Assembly (NCBI RefSeq): GCF_900188355.1
Contig: NZ_FZNX01000002.1
Location: forward strand, 62,001 to 126,000
Direction: 5' to 3'
DNA: 64,000 nt
DNA from: Lutibacter flavus
GTDB lineage: Bacteria; Bacteroidota; Bacteroidia; Flavobacteriales; Flavobacteriaceae
Under the pieces are notes generated by a model. It made no database searches. It was not told the DNA's origin and saw only the letters and a program-made list of their open reading frames with translations. Each line of letters opens with the position of its first letter. The stretch's first letter is position 1. Shown in pieces: positions 44,213-52,696 of this stretch. A program made the position numbers and the translations under genes.

Positions 44213-45251
44213 AAAAACATATTCATTCGCTTTTTGGACTTCATTTTTTATTACCTTTTTTATGCTTTTAGGTTTTTTTATTGCTAATTATTACTTTTTA
44301 GATGGTATCATAAAACCTTCATTTATAATTCTTTTTAGTGCTTCAACTTTTATTTTTATATTTCTTGTTTCTCAATATAGATTAGAAAAATTTATTTTTA
44401 AACGTATAAAAAAAATATACGATAGTGTCAATTTTTTAGATCCTTCCGATTTTAATAAAACTGTAATTACTTCAGATATTGATGCACTTTCAAGGGAAGT
44501 TCAAAAATTTGCAGAAATTAAACAACAACAAATTACCAACTTAAACCAAAGAGAAAATTATAGAAGAGAATTTTTAGGCAATGTTTCGCATGAATTAAAA
44601 ACTCCATTATTTACTGTACAGGGTTACTTATTAACTTTAGCAGATGGGGCAATTGATGATAAAAATATTAGTAAAAAATATTTAAAACGTGCCAATAAAG
44701 GTGTTGAGCGGTTAATTGCAATTGTTAAAGATCTGGATTTAATTTCCAAACTTGAATCAGCAGATTTAAGTCTAAATAAAGAACCTTTTAACATATTAGA
44801 ATTAATACAAGGTGTATTTGAATTACTGGAAATGAAGGCTAAAAAAAGAAATATTTCTTTACATTTTAATAAACATTATGTCTACCCAATAATGGTAATT
44901 GGTGATGTTGAAAAGATAGAACAAGTGATAACAAATTTGTTGGTTAACTCTATTAAATATGGTAAAAAAGGAGGTACCACAATGGTTAGTGTTGAAAAAA
45001 TTATCAATAATAAAGTATTAATAAAAGTAATTGATAATGGTGAAGGAATTAAAAAAGAACACCAGGCAAGACTTTTTGAGCGGTTTTATAGAGTAGATCA
45101 AAGTAGATCTAGAGAGCAAGGTGGTTCGGGCCTAGGGCTATCTATTGTAAAGCATATTATTGAAGCTCATAACGAGCAAATTTTCGTAAAAAGCGAATAT
45201 GGAAAAGGTTCAGAATTTTCATTTACCCTCGAAAAGCTGAAAGAGTTTTAA
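44202..45251 (+). CDS. sensor histidine kinase (PhoR-like)
   Basis: 349 residues: two membrane helices close together (about 11-32 and 39-57), a short linker, the dimerisation/phospho-acceptor helix with H130 in NVSHELKTP, and an ATPase domain with VITNLLVNSIKYG, VIDNGEGI, FERFYRVD and GGSGLGLSIVKHI. The extracytoplasmic loop is only a few residues, so sensing is probably within the membrane or through a partner. Translation overlaps the regulator gene by 11 bp. The 3' end overlaps the converging glycosyltransferase gene by 33 bp. Confidence 0.94.
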   Translation: MKIKKTYSFAFWTSFFITFFMLLGFFIANYYFLDGIIKPSFIILFSASTFIFIFLVSQYRLEKFIFKRIKKIYDSVNFLDPSDFNKTVITSDIDALSREVQKFAEIKQQQITNLNQRENYRREFLGNVSHELKTPLFTVQGYLLTLADGAIDDKNISKKYLKRANKGVERLIAIVKDLDLISKLESADLSLNKEPFNILELIQGVFELLEMKAKKRNISLHFNKHYVYPIMVIGDVEKIEQVITNLLVNSIKYGKKGGTTMVSVEKIINNKVLIKVIDNGEGIKKEHQARLFERFYRVDQSRSREQGGSGLGLSIVKHIIEAHNEQIFVKSEYGKGSEFSFTLEKLKEF

Positions 45252-46253
45252 ATCTATTTTTGATTCACTTTTTTCAAATCCTTTATAATTAATTAAACTA
45301 GTTAGTCTTTCTAAATTAAATTCCTTTTGATTTGAAAACGGGGCAATTAATTTATTTTGCATTAATTCTGCTAAATACTCTTGTTCAAATTGACCCGGTG
45401 TAGGAATAAAGAATGCTTTTTTACCTAAAACAGCCAAATCCATAATAGTTGAATATCCAGAACGAGCAATCACAATTTCACTTTTGATTATTGCTTTTTC
45501 TAAATCTGTTGTTAACAAAAAATTAATAATTTTTATGTTTCCTGACTGTCCGGTAGGCGGGTTTGAAGCTTCTAATTTTGAGTTATTATTTAAAGTCCCC
45601 CTAACAAACAAAACCTTACCCGAATAATTTTTAAGTGCTTCTAACACTTTTTCTTCTAACAAAGTTCTTTGTGGTTCTGGACCCGAAAGTAATACCAACA
45701 AATTATTTTCAATTTTACATTTTACAGATTTTAACCTGCTTAATATGCCAATATATTTTAAATTAAAATTGTGCTTTTCTAAATGACTTAAATTTCCTGA
45801 AAAATTTTGGTCATCTTCGAAATCTGGAACCCAGCATTCATTAAAATTTTTTATAATTTTTTGGTGGGTTCTTGATGTTATACCTGTTGTATTTCCCGAT
45901 AAAACATTTAATTGATGCGTAACATAAACCGAAGGAATTTTTGAATTATACACTCCAAATCTATTGTCTGAAATAATTCCAGCAATATTTTCCTTATTTA
46001 TAATTTGAGCAATTATTTTATGTTCTTTATTTACCGCTGAAATTACTGAAGGAACACTTAAAAGCAGTTTAAATTTTAAATTTCTACCTGTTTTAGAATA
46101 CTTTATATTGTATGATGGAAGTTTAATACTCTTTAGTAAAGGAAACTCTTTTTGCAGTAATAATAAAGCATTACCATCACTAGCTATAATTGGTTCATAA
46201 TTTGCTTTTAGCAAACCATTAATTATTGGGATACATCTTGTAGCATGTCCCAA
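45219..46253 (-). CDS. glycosyltransferase-like protein (GT-B fold) lacking a normal start codon
   Basis: From the first usual start codon (TTG at 46253) 344 residues follow, beginning MGHATRCIPI. The frame stays open and homologous-looking further upstream: KKILVAPLNWGL precedes it, forming the first beta strand and the glycine loop of a GT-B fold, right up to the purD stop codon at 46287-46289, which is in the same frame. No ATG, GTG or TTG lies in that stretch before 46253. C-terminal features include ARSGYSTIMDLAVLGKKAFFIPTPGQFEQEYLA, typical of nucleotide-sugar binding. Real initiation may be at ATT (46280) or the start has been lost. Confidence 0.8.
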   Translation of the reverse strand: MGHATRCIPIINGLLKANYEPIIASDGNALLLLQKEFPLLKSIKLPSYNIKYSKTGRNLKFKLLLSVPSVISAVNKEHKIIAQIINKENIAGIISDNRFGVYNSKIPSVYVTHQLNVLSGNTTGITSRTHQKIIKNFNECWVPDFEDDQNFSGNLSHLEKHNFNLKYIGILSRLKSVKCKIENNLLVLLSGPEPQRTLLEEKVLEALKNYSGKVLFVRGTLNNNSKLEASNPPTGQSGNIKIINFLLTTDLEKAIIKSEIVIARSGYSTIMDLAVLGKKAFFIPTPGQFEQEYLAELMQNKLIAPFSNQKEFNLERLTSLINYKGFEKSESKIDLKLFQLFEGK

Positions 46254-46286
46254 ACCCCAATTTAATGGCGCAACAAGAATTTTTTT

Positions 46287-47561
46287 TTACAAGTCAAAAC
46301 CAATGTCTGTTCTAAAATTCATTCCTTCAAAATTAATTTTCTTAATGTTTTTGTACGATTGCTTTAAAGCTTCATTAAAGTTATCTCCATAAGACGTAAT
46401 AGCAATAACTCTACCTCCATTTGTAACAACTTTCCCATTTGAATTCGTTGTTGTCCCTGCATGAAAAGGAATGGAGTTTTCAACGTTATTTAACCCCAAA
46501 ATTTCTTTTCCTTTTTCATAAGCTTCAGGATAGCCCCCAGAAACTAGCATAACTGTACAAGCGCTTTCTTTTTTAAATTCAATGGTTTTAGAATGTAATT
46601 CCTTATTTCCTGCAGCAATTAATAACTCTAAAAAATCACTTTCTATCCTCGGAATAACAACTTCTGTTTCAGGATCACCCATTCTGCAATTGTATTCAAT
46701 CACTTTAATTTCTCCTTTATCTAAAATCAATCCAATAAATACAAAACCAACATACCTAATATTATCTTTTTGAAACCCATCAATTGTTGGTTTAATAACC
46801 TGATTTTCAATTTTCTTCATTAATTCGTCAGTTAAAAAAGGTACTGGCGAAACAGCTCCCATTCCTCCTGTATTTAAACCTTTATCTCCTTCTCCAATTC
46901 TTTTGTAATCTTTTGCGCTTGGTAAAGTAACATAGCTCTTTCCGTCAGTTAACACAAAACAACTAAGTTCTATTCCTGTTAAAAACTCTTCAATTACTAC
47001 TTTACTACTTGCTGCTCCAAACTTTTTGTTTGCCAGCATTTCAGTAAGTTCATCTTTAGCTTCTTGTAAATCGTTTAAAATAAGAACTCCTTTCCCAGCT
47101 GCCAATCCATCTGCTTTCAATACATAAGGAGGTGTTAATGTTTCTAAGAACTTGTGGCCAGCTTCTAAATTTTCTGTTGTAAAACTTTCGTATGCAGCAG
47201 TTGGAATGTTATGGCGAACCATAAATTCTTTAGCAAATTCTTTACTTCCTTCTAATTGTGCAGCGTATTTTTGTGGTCCAATTACTGGAATATTTTTTAA
47301 TTCAGTATCGTTTAAAAAGAAATCATGAACTCCTTTTACCAATGGATCTTCTGGTCCAACAATCACCAACTTAATGTTATTTTCTAAAACTACTTTTTTT
47401 ATAGCTTCAAAGTCTGTTTGATTGATTTCTAAATTAGTTCCAACTTCTTTTGTTCCGGCATTACCTGGGGCAATAAATAGCTTTGTTAATAAGTTACTTT
47501 GTGCAATTTTCCAAGCCATTGCATGTTCTCTTCCTCCTGATCCAAGTATTAATACATTCAT
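46287..47561 (-). CDS. purD: phosphoribosylamine-glycine ligase
   Basis: 424 residues, normal length. It joins glycine to phosphoribosylamine with ATP, the second step of purine synthesis. N-domain NVLILGSGGREHAMAWK, then the ATP-grasp domain with YVLKADGLAAGKGVLI and the metal-binding end VIEYNCRMGDPETE; the C-terminal domain ends FDL. It lies 35 bp from the nucleosidase-like gene and directly abuts the glycosyltransferase frame. No other pur gene is present, but prs is at 2.1 kb. Confidence 0.96.
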   Translation of the reverse strand: MNVLILGSGGREHAMAWKIAQSNLLTKLFIAPGNAGTKEVGTNLEINQTDFEAIKKVVLENNIKLVIVGPEDPLVKGVHDFFLNDTELKNIPVIGPQKYAAQLEGSKEFAKEFMVRHNIPTAAYESFTTENLEAGHKFLETLTPPYVLKADGLAAGKGVLILNDLQEAKDELTEMLANKKFGAASSKVVIEEFLTGIELSCFVLTDGKSYVTLPSAKDYKRIGEGDKGLNTGGMGAVSPVPFLTDELMKKIENQVIKPTIDGFQKDNIRYVGFVFIGLILDKGEIKVIEYNCRMGDPETEVVIPRIESDFLELLIAAGNKELHSKTIEFKKESACTVMLVSGGYPEAYEKGKEILGLNNVENSIPFHAGTTTNSNGKVVTNGGRVIAITSYGDNFNEALKQSYKNIKKINFEGMNFRTDIGFDL

Positions 47562-47596
47562 GTTGTAAATTCTTTTGCTATTTATTTTATGTTGAA

Positions 47597-49285
47597 TTAA
47601 AAAATTTGTTCTAATATTTTTTGAGTAATTACATATGTAGGCAATACACCGGTAGTTCCAAGCCCGCCAGATGCTAAAGTACTTCCAGTTTCTAAAGGGT
47701 TATCCGATGCGTAATAAGCGTAATTAACTTTTACTTTTCGAGATATATTACCTCTAATTTTTGAAGCTGCCTGAATCGCTTTTTGATAATGAGCCCCTTC
47801 CATTTCTAGTCCGGTAACTTTCCAAGTTGAATCGTGAAAGAATTTTAAAATATCTTTATTTTGAAGCGAAGTACCCAATACAGTAACCATAGCACCTGTA
47901 TAAACTCCAACTCCACAACCTTCAAACATTTTCTTTTTCAACTGATTTTTAAACGGATAATTATCGGCTGTTCCTTCAAAAATATGTGATGAAGGAATCA
48001 TAATATCTCCTTTTCCTCCTTCTAATATTCCTGCTTTACCCATTATTGAAACAGATTCAACATCCAAATGATGTTTTTTTCCTTTTTCACATTCATAAGG
48101 TTTTAAAAGCTCATCCATAGTTTCATAAGCTTGTTCACCAAAAGCATAATCCATTACAATTATAACAGGTTTTAACTCATTATTTAAGCTATTTTCTAAA
48201 ACATAGTTAGTTTTAGTTATATCAATTTTTTCAGTATCAATAATTTGAACATTAATATTGGTTCCTGATACATCTTTTATATAAGTAAGTCCATTTTTTG
48301 ATGCGAACTCTTTTACTTGTGCTCGCAAATCTTCATTATCATCTTTACTTAATAATTCAAACAAAGAAATGGTATTGTTATCTTTTATTTGTTTTGGTAA
48401 AACTATTGGAGCGTAAATCGAATTCATTACGCTGTGCATATTTGCACTAATTATATGAATTGGCCGCTCTAATAAATTGTTTTCATCTAAAACATTTTTA
48501 ATATTGTTTGCCCACATTTCTCCATAAACATGGTGTCCAATTCTTTCACGTAATACCGGGCTAAAAGAAATAGCCCTTCTTAAATTATCAACCTGCTCAT
48601 TTATTGCTAAACGACCCAACCAATAAATAATTTGAAATAATCGATCTGGATTGTTCTCCTCCCCCAAAAGAGCATGTACAGCTTGGGTTTCTTCAAAAGT
48701 TCTTCCTAATACACTTGCTAAATGAGCCAACATAATATCGCGCTCATCTCCAGATATTTTTTTATTATGCAACACAACTTCTGCCAATTTTTTCCACTCT
48801 CTAATGGTATCAGTACCATCACTAATAAGAACTTTTTTAGCAATTTTGTGAGATTCTATAAACAAAAAAGTTAAATGAGTTAGTATATCATAAATTTCCG
48901 ACCTTCCTCTGGTAACCTCAATATTCATTTGGTCCTTATCAATTCTAAAGCAATTTCTTCTTCGCTTAGGTGGAACAATCGCTTTAAAATGTGATTTGGA
49001 ATACCCTTCATCAGATGTTAAATTTATGAATCTACACTCTTCAATCCCTGTAGGAAGGCGCTCAATAACGTATATCAAACCGTTTAATTCTACCTTTTCT
49101 TCTGCAATTGATCCATAAATTTCAGGTCGTAATAATAGTAAAGATTCACGCAAAGCATCTCCAGAAATACCCATTGGTTTGTAAAAACCTCTGCTAAATA
49201 AATGGCGCATAGAAATGTATAAACGCTCAATGGCATTAGAAGATTCTTGAGCTCTCGTTCTTCCTTTAATTTTTGTTTGTTCCAT
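47597..49285 (-). CDS. uncharacterised protein with a C-terminal nucleoside-phosphorylase-like domain
   Basis: 562 residues. The N-terminal half (about 1-280) is helical, Arg-rich and unassigned (NAIERLYISMRHLFSRGFYKP near its start). The C-terminal part from about 330 carries motifs of the nucleoside phosphorylase/nucleosidase superfamily: VSIMGKAGILEGGKGDIMIP followed by a segment like those in AMP nucleosidase, and GLEMEGAHYQKAI, which fits the DMEGA-type motif where Glu contacts the ribose. It might be a nucleotide-cleaving enzyme. It starts at an ATG 17 bp from a -7 box and is followed by purD. Reaction and substrate are inference. Confidence 0.78.
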   Translation of the reverse strand: MEQTKIKGRTRAQESSNAIERLYISMRHLFSRGFYKPMGISGDALRESLLLLRPEIYGSIAEEKVELNGLIYVIERLPTGIEECRFINLTSDEGYSKSHFKAIVPPKRRRNCFRIDKDQMNIEVTRGRSEIYDILTHLTFLFIESHKIAKKVLISDGTDTIREWKKLAEVVLHNKKISGDERDIMLAHLASVLGRTFEETQAVHALLGEENNPDRLFQIIYWLGRLAINEQVDNLRRAISFSPVLRERIGHHVYGEMWANNIKNVLDENNLLERPIHIISANMHSVMNSIYAPIVLPKQIKDNNTISLFELLSKDDNEDLRAQVKEFASKNGLTYIKDVSGTNINVQIIDTEKIDITKTNYVLENSLNNELKPVIIVMDYAFGEQAYETMDELLKPYECEKGKKHHLDVESVSIMGKAGILEGGKGDIMIPSSHIFEGTADNYPFKNQLKKKMFEGCGVGVYTGAMVTVLGTSLQNKDILKFFHDSTWKVTGLEMEGAHYQKAIQAASKIRGNISRKVKVNYAYYASDNPLETGSTLASGGLGTTGVLPTYVITQKILEQIF

Positions 49286-49302
49286 AAAATATTTTTGGAT
49301 TA

Positions 49303-49310
49303 CAAAGATA
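49303..49310 (-). promoter_or_regulatory. putative -7 box of the nucleosidase-like gene and purD
   Basis: TATCTTTG on the reverse strand, 17 bp before the ATG at 49285. Confidence 0.5.
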
Positions 49311-49387
49311 CAGATATATTGTTATAAATGTATAATCGTCTATTTTTTGATTTGTGCAACTTTATACGTTTTCACTCTCCAAATTTT

Positions 49388-51025
49388 TCAATTACTTAAT
49401 AATTTTTCATATTCTGAAGTATTATTTAAAATTGAAACTGCTTTTAAAATAGTATTATCAAAAACTGCTTTTTGCTGAAATACGCCTTCTGAATAATAAT
49501 AACGTTTTACAATTTCTTCGGTTAATTTATCTAAAATTTCATCCTTGTTTTTATCCAATTCATTTAATTTTTCAGCTCGAATATCCTTCAATAAATTTGA
49601 GTAATTTTTGGCTAAATTTCCATCTAAATTTTCTTTTGATGCTTTTTCAAGAGCCTTCTCAAATTCTGCTTCAGTACTTGTTTGAAAATCGTTATTATTT
49701 TTACTTAAATACTTTTTTAAATCTTCAAAATCATTATCACTTAAGCTAAATTTAGAAGGTGTTGCTATGGAAGGATGCTCATAAAAATAGTTAGTTGCGT
49801 AATTAAAAAATGCATCAGATAAAAGCAACGTTTCTGTAGCTTTTGTAGTGTTTGGTTTTTCAATATCATAATCTGGCTGAATTCCACCCCCACCATAAAC
49901 AGTTCTACCTTTTTCAGTTTTGTATTCTTCTCTTCCAGAATCTGAAAATTTTGGAATGTTTCCTTCATCATCCCTGTTTGTATAATCCAATTCTTGAATA
50001 CATCTTCCACTAGGTGTATAATATTTAGAAATGGTTAATTTCATTTGCGTACCATATGAAAGCGGTTTGTAACGTTGCACCAATCCTTTACCAAAAGAAC
50101 GCTCGCCAATAATAACAGCCCTGTCATAATCTTGTAAAGAACCTGCTAAGATTTCTGAAGCAGAAGCAGATCGATTGTTCACCAAAATAGTTAATGGGAT
50201 TTCTAAATCTATTGGTTCAGATTGTGTTTTATAGGTGGCGCTTTCTTTTTCAGTTTTTGCAATTGTTTTTACAACTACTTTATTTTTTGGAATAAAGAAA
50301 TTTGTAATTGATACAGCTTCATTTAATAATCCTCCTGGATTACTTCTAACATCAATAATTAGTTTTTTCATTCCTTGCTCTTTTAAATCTAAATAAGCAC
50401 TTTTCACTTCTGAAGATGCTTTTTCATTAAACTTCATAAAAGAAATATAACCAACTTCATTATTTAACATTGTGAAATAAGGAACGGCATTAACCTCAAT
50501 TTTTTTTCGGGTAACTAAAATATCCTGTTCTTTATTTTGTCGCTCAATTTTAAGTTTAACTTTGGTATTTGGCAATCCATTTAGCAAACTAGTTACTCCA
50601 ATTTCTTCAAAATCTTTAACATCAATCTCTTCAATTTTTAAAATCTTATCCCCAGATTTAATTCCTGCTTTTTCAGCTGGAGAATTTTTTAAAACTTCAC
50701 GAATTATTAATGTTTTATCCTTAAATCTGGAAATTGCACCAATACCTCCATACTCACCTGTAGCTCTTATTCTTGCATCTTCAACACCTTGTTCATCGTA
50801 AAACCTTGTGTAAGGGTCTAAATTACTAAGCATATAATTAATAGACTTACTTGTAAGTTCTCCAGGATTTACTTCATCTATATAGTACATATTCAACTCT
50901 TTAAACAAAGTTGTGTAAATATCTATTTGCTTGGCTATTTCAAAAAAATCTGATTGAAACCCAGCCGATATTGCTATTGAAACGGTTACAAAAACTCCGA
51001 TAACCCATTTTTTAATTCTGCTCAT
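49388..51025 (-). CDS. S41 family carboxy-terminal processing protease
   Basis: 545 residues. An N-terminal membrane anchor or signal (8-24), an N-terminal helical region, a PDZ domain (about 85-165; GGIGAISRFKDKTLIIREV), and the S41 catalytic core with S288 in NNRSASASEI and K313 in SFGKGLVQ, the Ser-Lys dyad of CtpA. A C-terminal helical extension of about 150 residues follows. It trims periplasmic proteins at their C-termini. Its start overlaps the rnpA end by 14 bp, so it is co-transcribed with rnpA. Confidence 0.94.
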   Translation of the reverse strand: MSRIKKWVIGVFVTVSIAISAGFQSDFFEIAKQIDIYTTLFKELNMYYIDEVNPGELTSKSINYMLSNLDPYTRFYDEQGVEDARIRATGEYGGIGAISRFKDKTLIIREVLKNSPAEKAGIKSGDKILKIEEIDVKDFEEIGVTSLLNGLPNTKVKLKIERQNKEQDILVTRKKIEVNAVPYFTMLNNEVGYISFMKFNEKASSEVKSAYLDLKEQGMKKLIIDVRSNPGGLLNEAVSITNFFIPKNKVVVKTIAKTEKESATYKTQSEPIDLEIPLTILVNNRSASASEILAGSLQDYDRAVIIGERSFGKGLVQRYKPLSYGTQMKLTISKYYTPSGRCIQELDYTNRDDEGNIPKFSDSGREEYKTEKGRTVYGGGGIQPDYDIEKPNTTKATETLLLSDAFFNYATNYFYEHPSIATPSKFSLSDNDFEDLKKYLSKNNNDFQTSTEAEFEKALEKASKENLDGNLAKNYSNLLKDIRAEKLNELDKNKDEILDKLTEEIVKRYYYSEGVFQQKAVFDNTILKAVSILNNTSEYEKLLSN

Positions 51026-51398
51026 ATTCTTTAATTTTATCTTGAAATTTAGCGCCTAGTTTTATTAAAGCTAACTCTAAATCACTATATTTTATTTCTT
51101 CTTTTGCCATATAAACGAACATAAAAATATATCGCTTATCTAAATTATCAGTAAATAAATCCTTATTTTTTCTATAAACTTCACGCATTAATCTTTTAAT
51201 TCTTAATCTATTAACGGCTAACTTTACATTTCGCTTTGGTACCGAAAACCCAACTTTTATTGGCATTTTCCCAAAGTGGTTTACAGGTAAATAAACCAAT
51301 CTAAACGGAAACGATTTTACGTGTTTTCCCTCCGCAAATAATTGCTCAATTAATTTTTTGCTTTTTAATTTTTCTTCTTTTCCTAAGGTGAAACTCAT
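51012..51398 (-). CDS. rnpA: ribonuclease P protein component
   Basis: 128 residues from the ATG at 51398. It is the protein partner of the RNase P ribozyme, which matures the 5' ends of tRNAs. Visible are the family residues FPFRLVYLP near the N-terminus and the RNR-type motif VPKRNVKLAVNRLRIKRLMREVYR (here cited in part: NRLRIKRLMRE). A GTG two codons upstream overlaps the -7 box and is disfavoured. rpmH is not adjacent. It overlaps the S41 protease gene by 14 bp. Confidence 0.95.
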   Translation of the reverse strand: MSFTLGKEEKLKSKKLIEQLFAEGKHVKSFPFRLVYLPVNHFGKMPIKVGFSVPKRNVKLAVNRLRIKRLMREVYRKNKDLFTDNLDKRYIFMFVYMAKEEIKYSDLELALIKLGAKFQDKIKEYEQN

Positions 51399-51403
51399 TA
51401 TCA

Positions 51404-51411
51404 CAAATGTA
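51404..51411 (-). promoter_or_regulatory. putative -7 box 5 nt before the rnpA ATG
   Basis: TACATTTG on the reverse strand ends 5 nt before the ATG at 51398. The predicted transcript starts at or near the start codon. Confidence 0.5.
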
Positions 51412-51433
51412 ATGAATAAATGATTTTAATTAG

Positions 51434-51441
51434 TAAATTTG
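51434..51441 (+). promoter_or_regulatory. putative -7 box of the acyl-CoA dehydrogenase gene
   Basis: TAAATTTG, 25 bp before the ATG at 51467, in the divergent gap with rnpA. Confidence 0.5.
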
Positions 51442-51466
51442 TATACAAACCAAATTATATAAACGA

Positions 51467-52645
51467 ATGTCACAAGATTTATTTCAAGCTCCAGATTATT
51501 ATCAGTTGGATGAATTGTTAACTGAAGAGCATCTATTAGTGCGAGACGCAGCACGAGAATGGGTAAAACGTGAAGTTTCTCCAATTATTGAAGAAGCTGC
51601 TCAACAAGCAAAATTTCCAACATCAATTATTTCTGGTTTAGCCGAAATTGGTGCGTTTGGGCCTTATATTCCGGAAGAATATGGTGGCGCAGGATTGGAT
51701 CAAATGTCTTATGGTTTAATTATGCAAGAAATAGAGCGAGGCGATTCTGGTGTACGCTCAACAGCTTCTGTCCAGTCATCTTTAGTGATGTATCCAATTT
51801 GGAAATATGGAAATGAAGAACAACGTAAAAAATATTTGCCAAAATTAGCAAGTGGTGAATTTATGGGTTGTTTTGGATTAACGGAGCCTAATCATGGTTC
51901 TAATCCTGGTGGAATGGAAACTAAAATTAAAGATATGGGCGACCATTTTCTTTTAAATGGTGCGAAAATGTGGATTTCAAACGCTCCTTTTGCTGATATT
52001 GCTGTTGTTTGGGCTAAAAATGAAGAAGGCCGCATCAAAGGATTAATTGTTGAACGTGGAATGGAAGGGTTTACAACTCCTGAAACGCATAATAAATGGA
52101 GTTTAAGAGCTTCTTCAACAGGAGAATTAATTTTTGATAATGTAAAAATTCCTAAAGAAAATATGTTACCTAACAAAGATGGATTGGGTGCTCCACTTGG
52201 TTGTTTAGATTCTGCAAGATATGGTATTGCCTGGGGCGCTATTGGTGCCGCAATGGATTGTTACGATACTGCTTTAAGATATGCAAAAGAACGTATCCAA
52301 TTTGATAAACCAATTGCAGCAACACAATTACAGCAAAAGAAATTGGCTGAAATGATAACAGAAATCACCAAAGCTCAGTTACTAACCTGGCGTTTAGGAA
52401 CACTTAAAAATGAAGGTAAGGCAACAACTGCTCAAATATCTATGGCTAAACGAAATAACGTGGATATGGCTCTTAAAATAGCCAGAGAGGCGCGTCAGGT
52501 ATTAGGTGCTATGGGAATTACTGGAGAATACTCTATTATGCGCCATATGATGAATTTAGAAAGTGTAATTACCTATGAGGGAACACATGATATTCATTTG
52601 TTAATAACTGGATTAGATATTACAGGACATCAGGCGTTTAAGTAA
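51467..52645 (+). CDS. acyl-CoA dehydrogenase, probably glutaryl-CoA dehydrogenase
   Basis: 392 residues, the normal length. FAD-dependent acyl-CoA dehydrogenase with the FAD-binding segment CFGLTEPNHGSNPGGMETK near 135-153 and the C-terminal YEGTHDIHLLITGLDITG, where Glu in TYEGTHD is the catalytic base. Arg in ERGDSGVRS and the C-terminal YEGTHDIH fit glutaryl-CoA dehydrogenase, which oxidises and decarboxylates glutaryl-CoA to crotonyl-CoA in lysine and tryptophan breakdown. Other acyl-CoA substrates remain possible. A strong terminator follows. Confidence 0.93.
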   Translation: MSQDLFQAPDYYQLDELLTEEHLLVRDAAREWVKREVSPIIEEAAQQAKFPTSIISGLAEIGAFGPYIPEEYGGAGLDQMSYGLIMQEIERGDSGVRSTASVQSSLVMYPIWKYGNEEQRKKYLPKLASGEFMGCFGLTEPNHGSNPGGMETKIKDMGDHFLLNGAKMWISNAPFADIAVVWAKNEEGRIKGLIVERGMEGFTTPETHNKWSLRASSTGELIFDNVKIPKENMLPNKDGLGAPLGCLDSARYGIAWGAIGAAMDCYDTALRYAKERIQFDKPIAATQLQQKKLAEMITEITKAQLLTWRLGTLKNEGKATTAQISMAKRNNVDMALKIAREARQVLGAMGITGEYSIMRHMMNLESVITYEGTHDIHLLITGLDITGHQAFK

Positions 52646-52655
52646 ATTTATTTTA

Positions 52656-52690
52656 ATAAAAAAGGCTTCAATTTTGAAGCCTTTTTTATT
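52656..52690. terminator. bidirectional terminator between converging genes
   Basis: An 11-bp stem (AAAAGGCTTCA at 52660-52670 and its complement at 52675-52685) with a 4-nt loop has an A run on the left and a T run on the right. It serves the dehydrogenase gene and the converging lipoprotein gene. Confidence 0.88.
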
Positions 52691-52696
52691 AAAATA

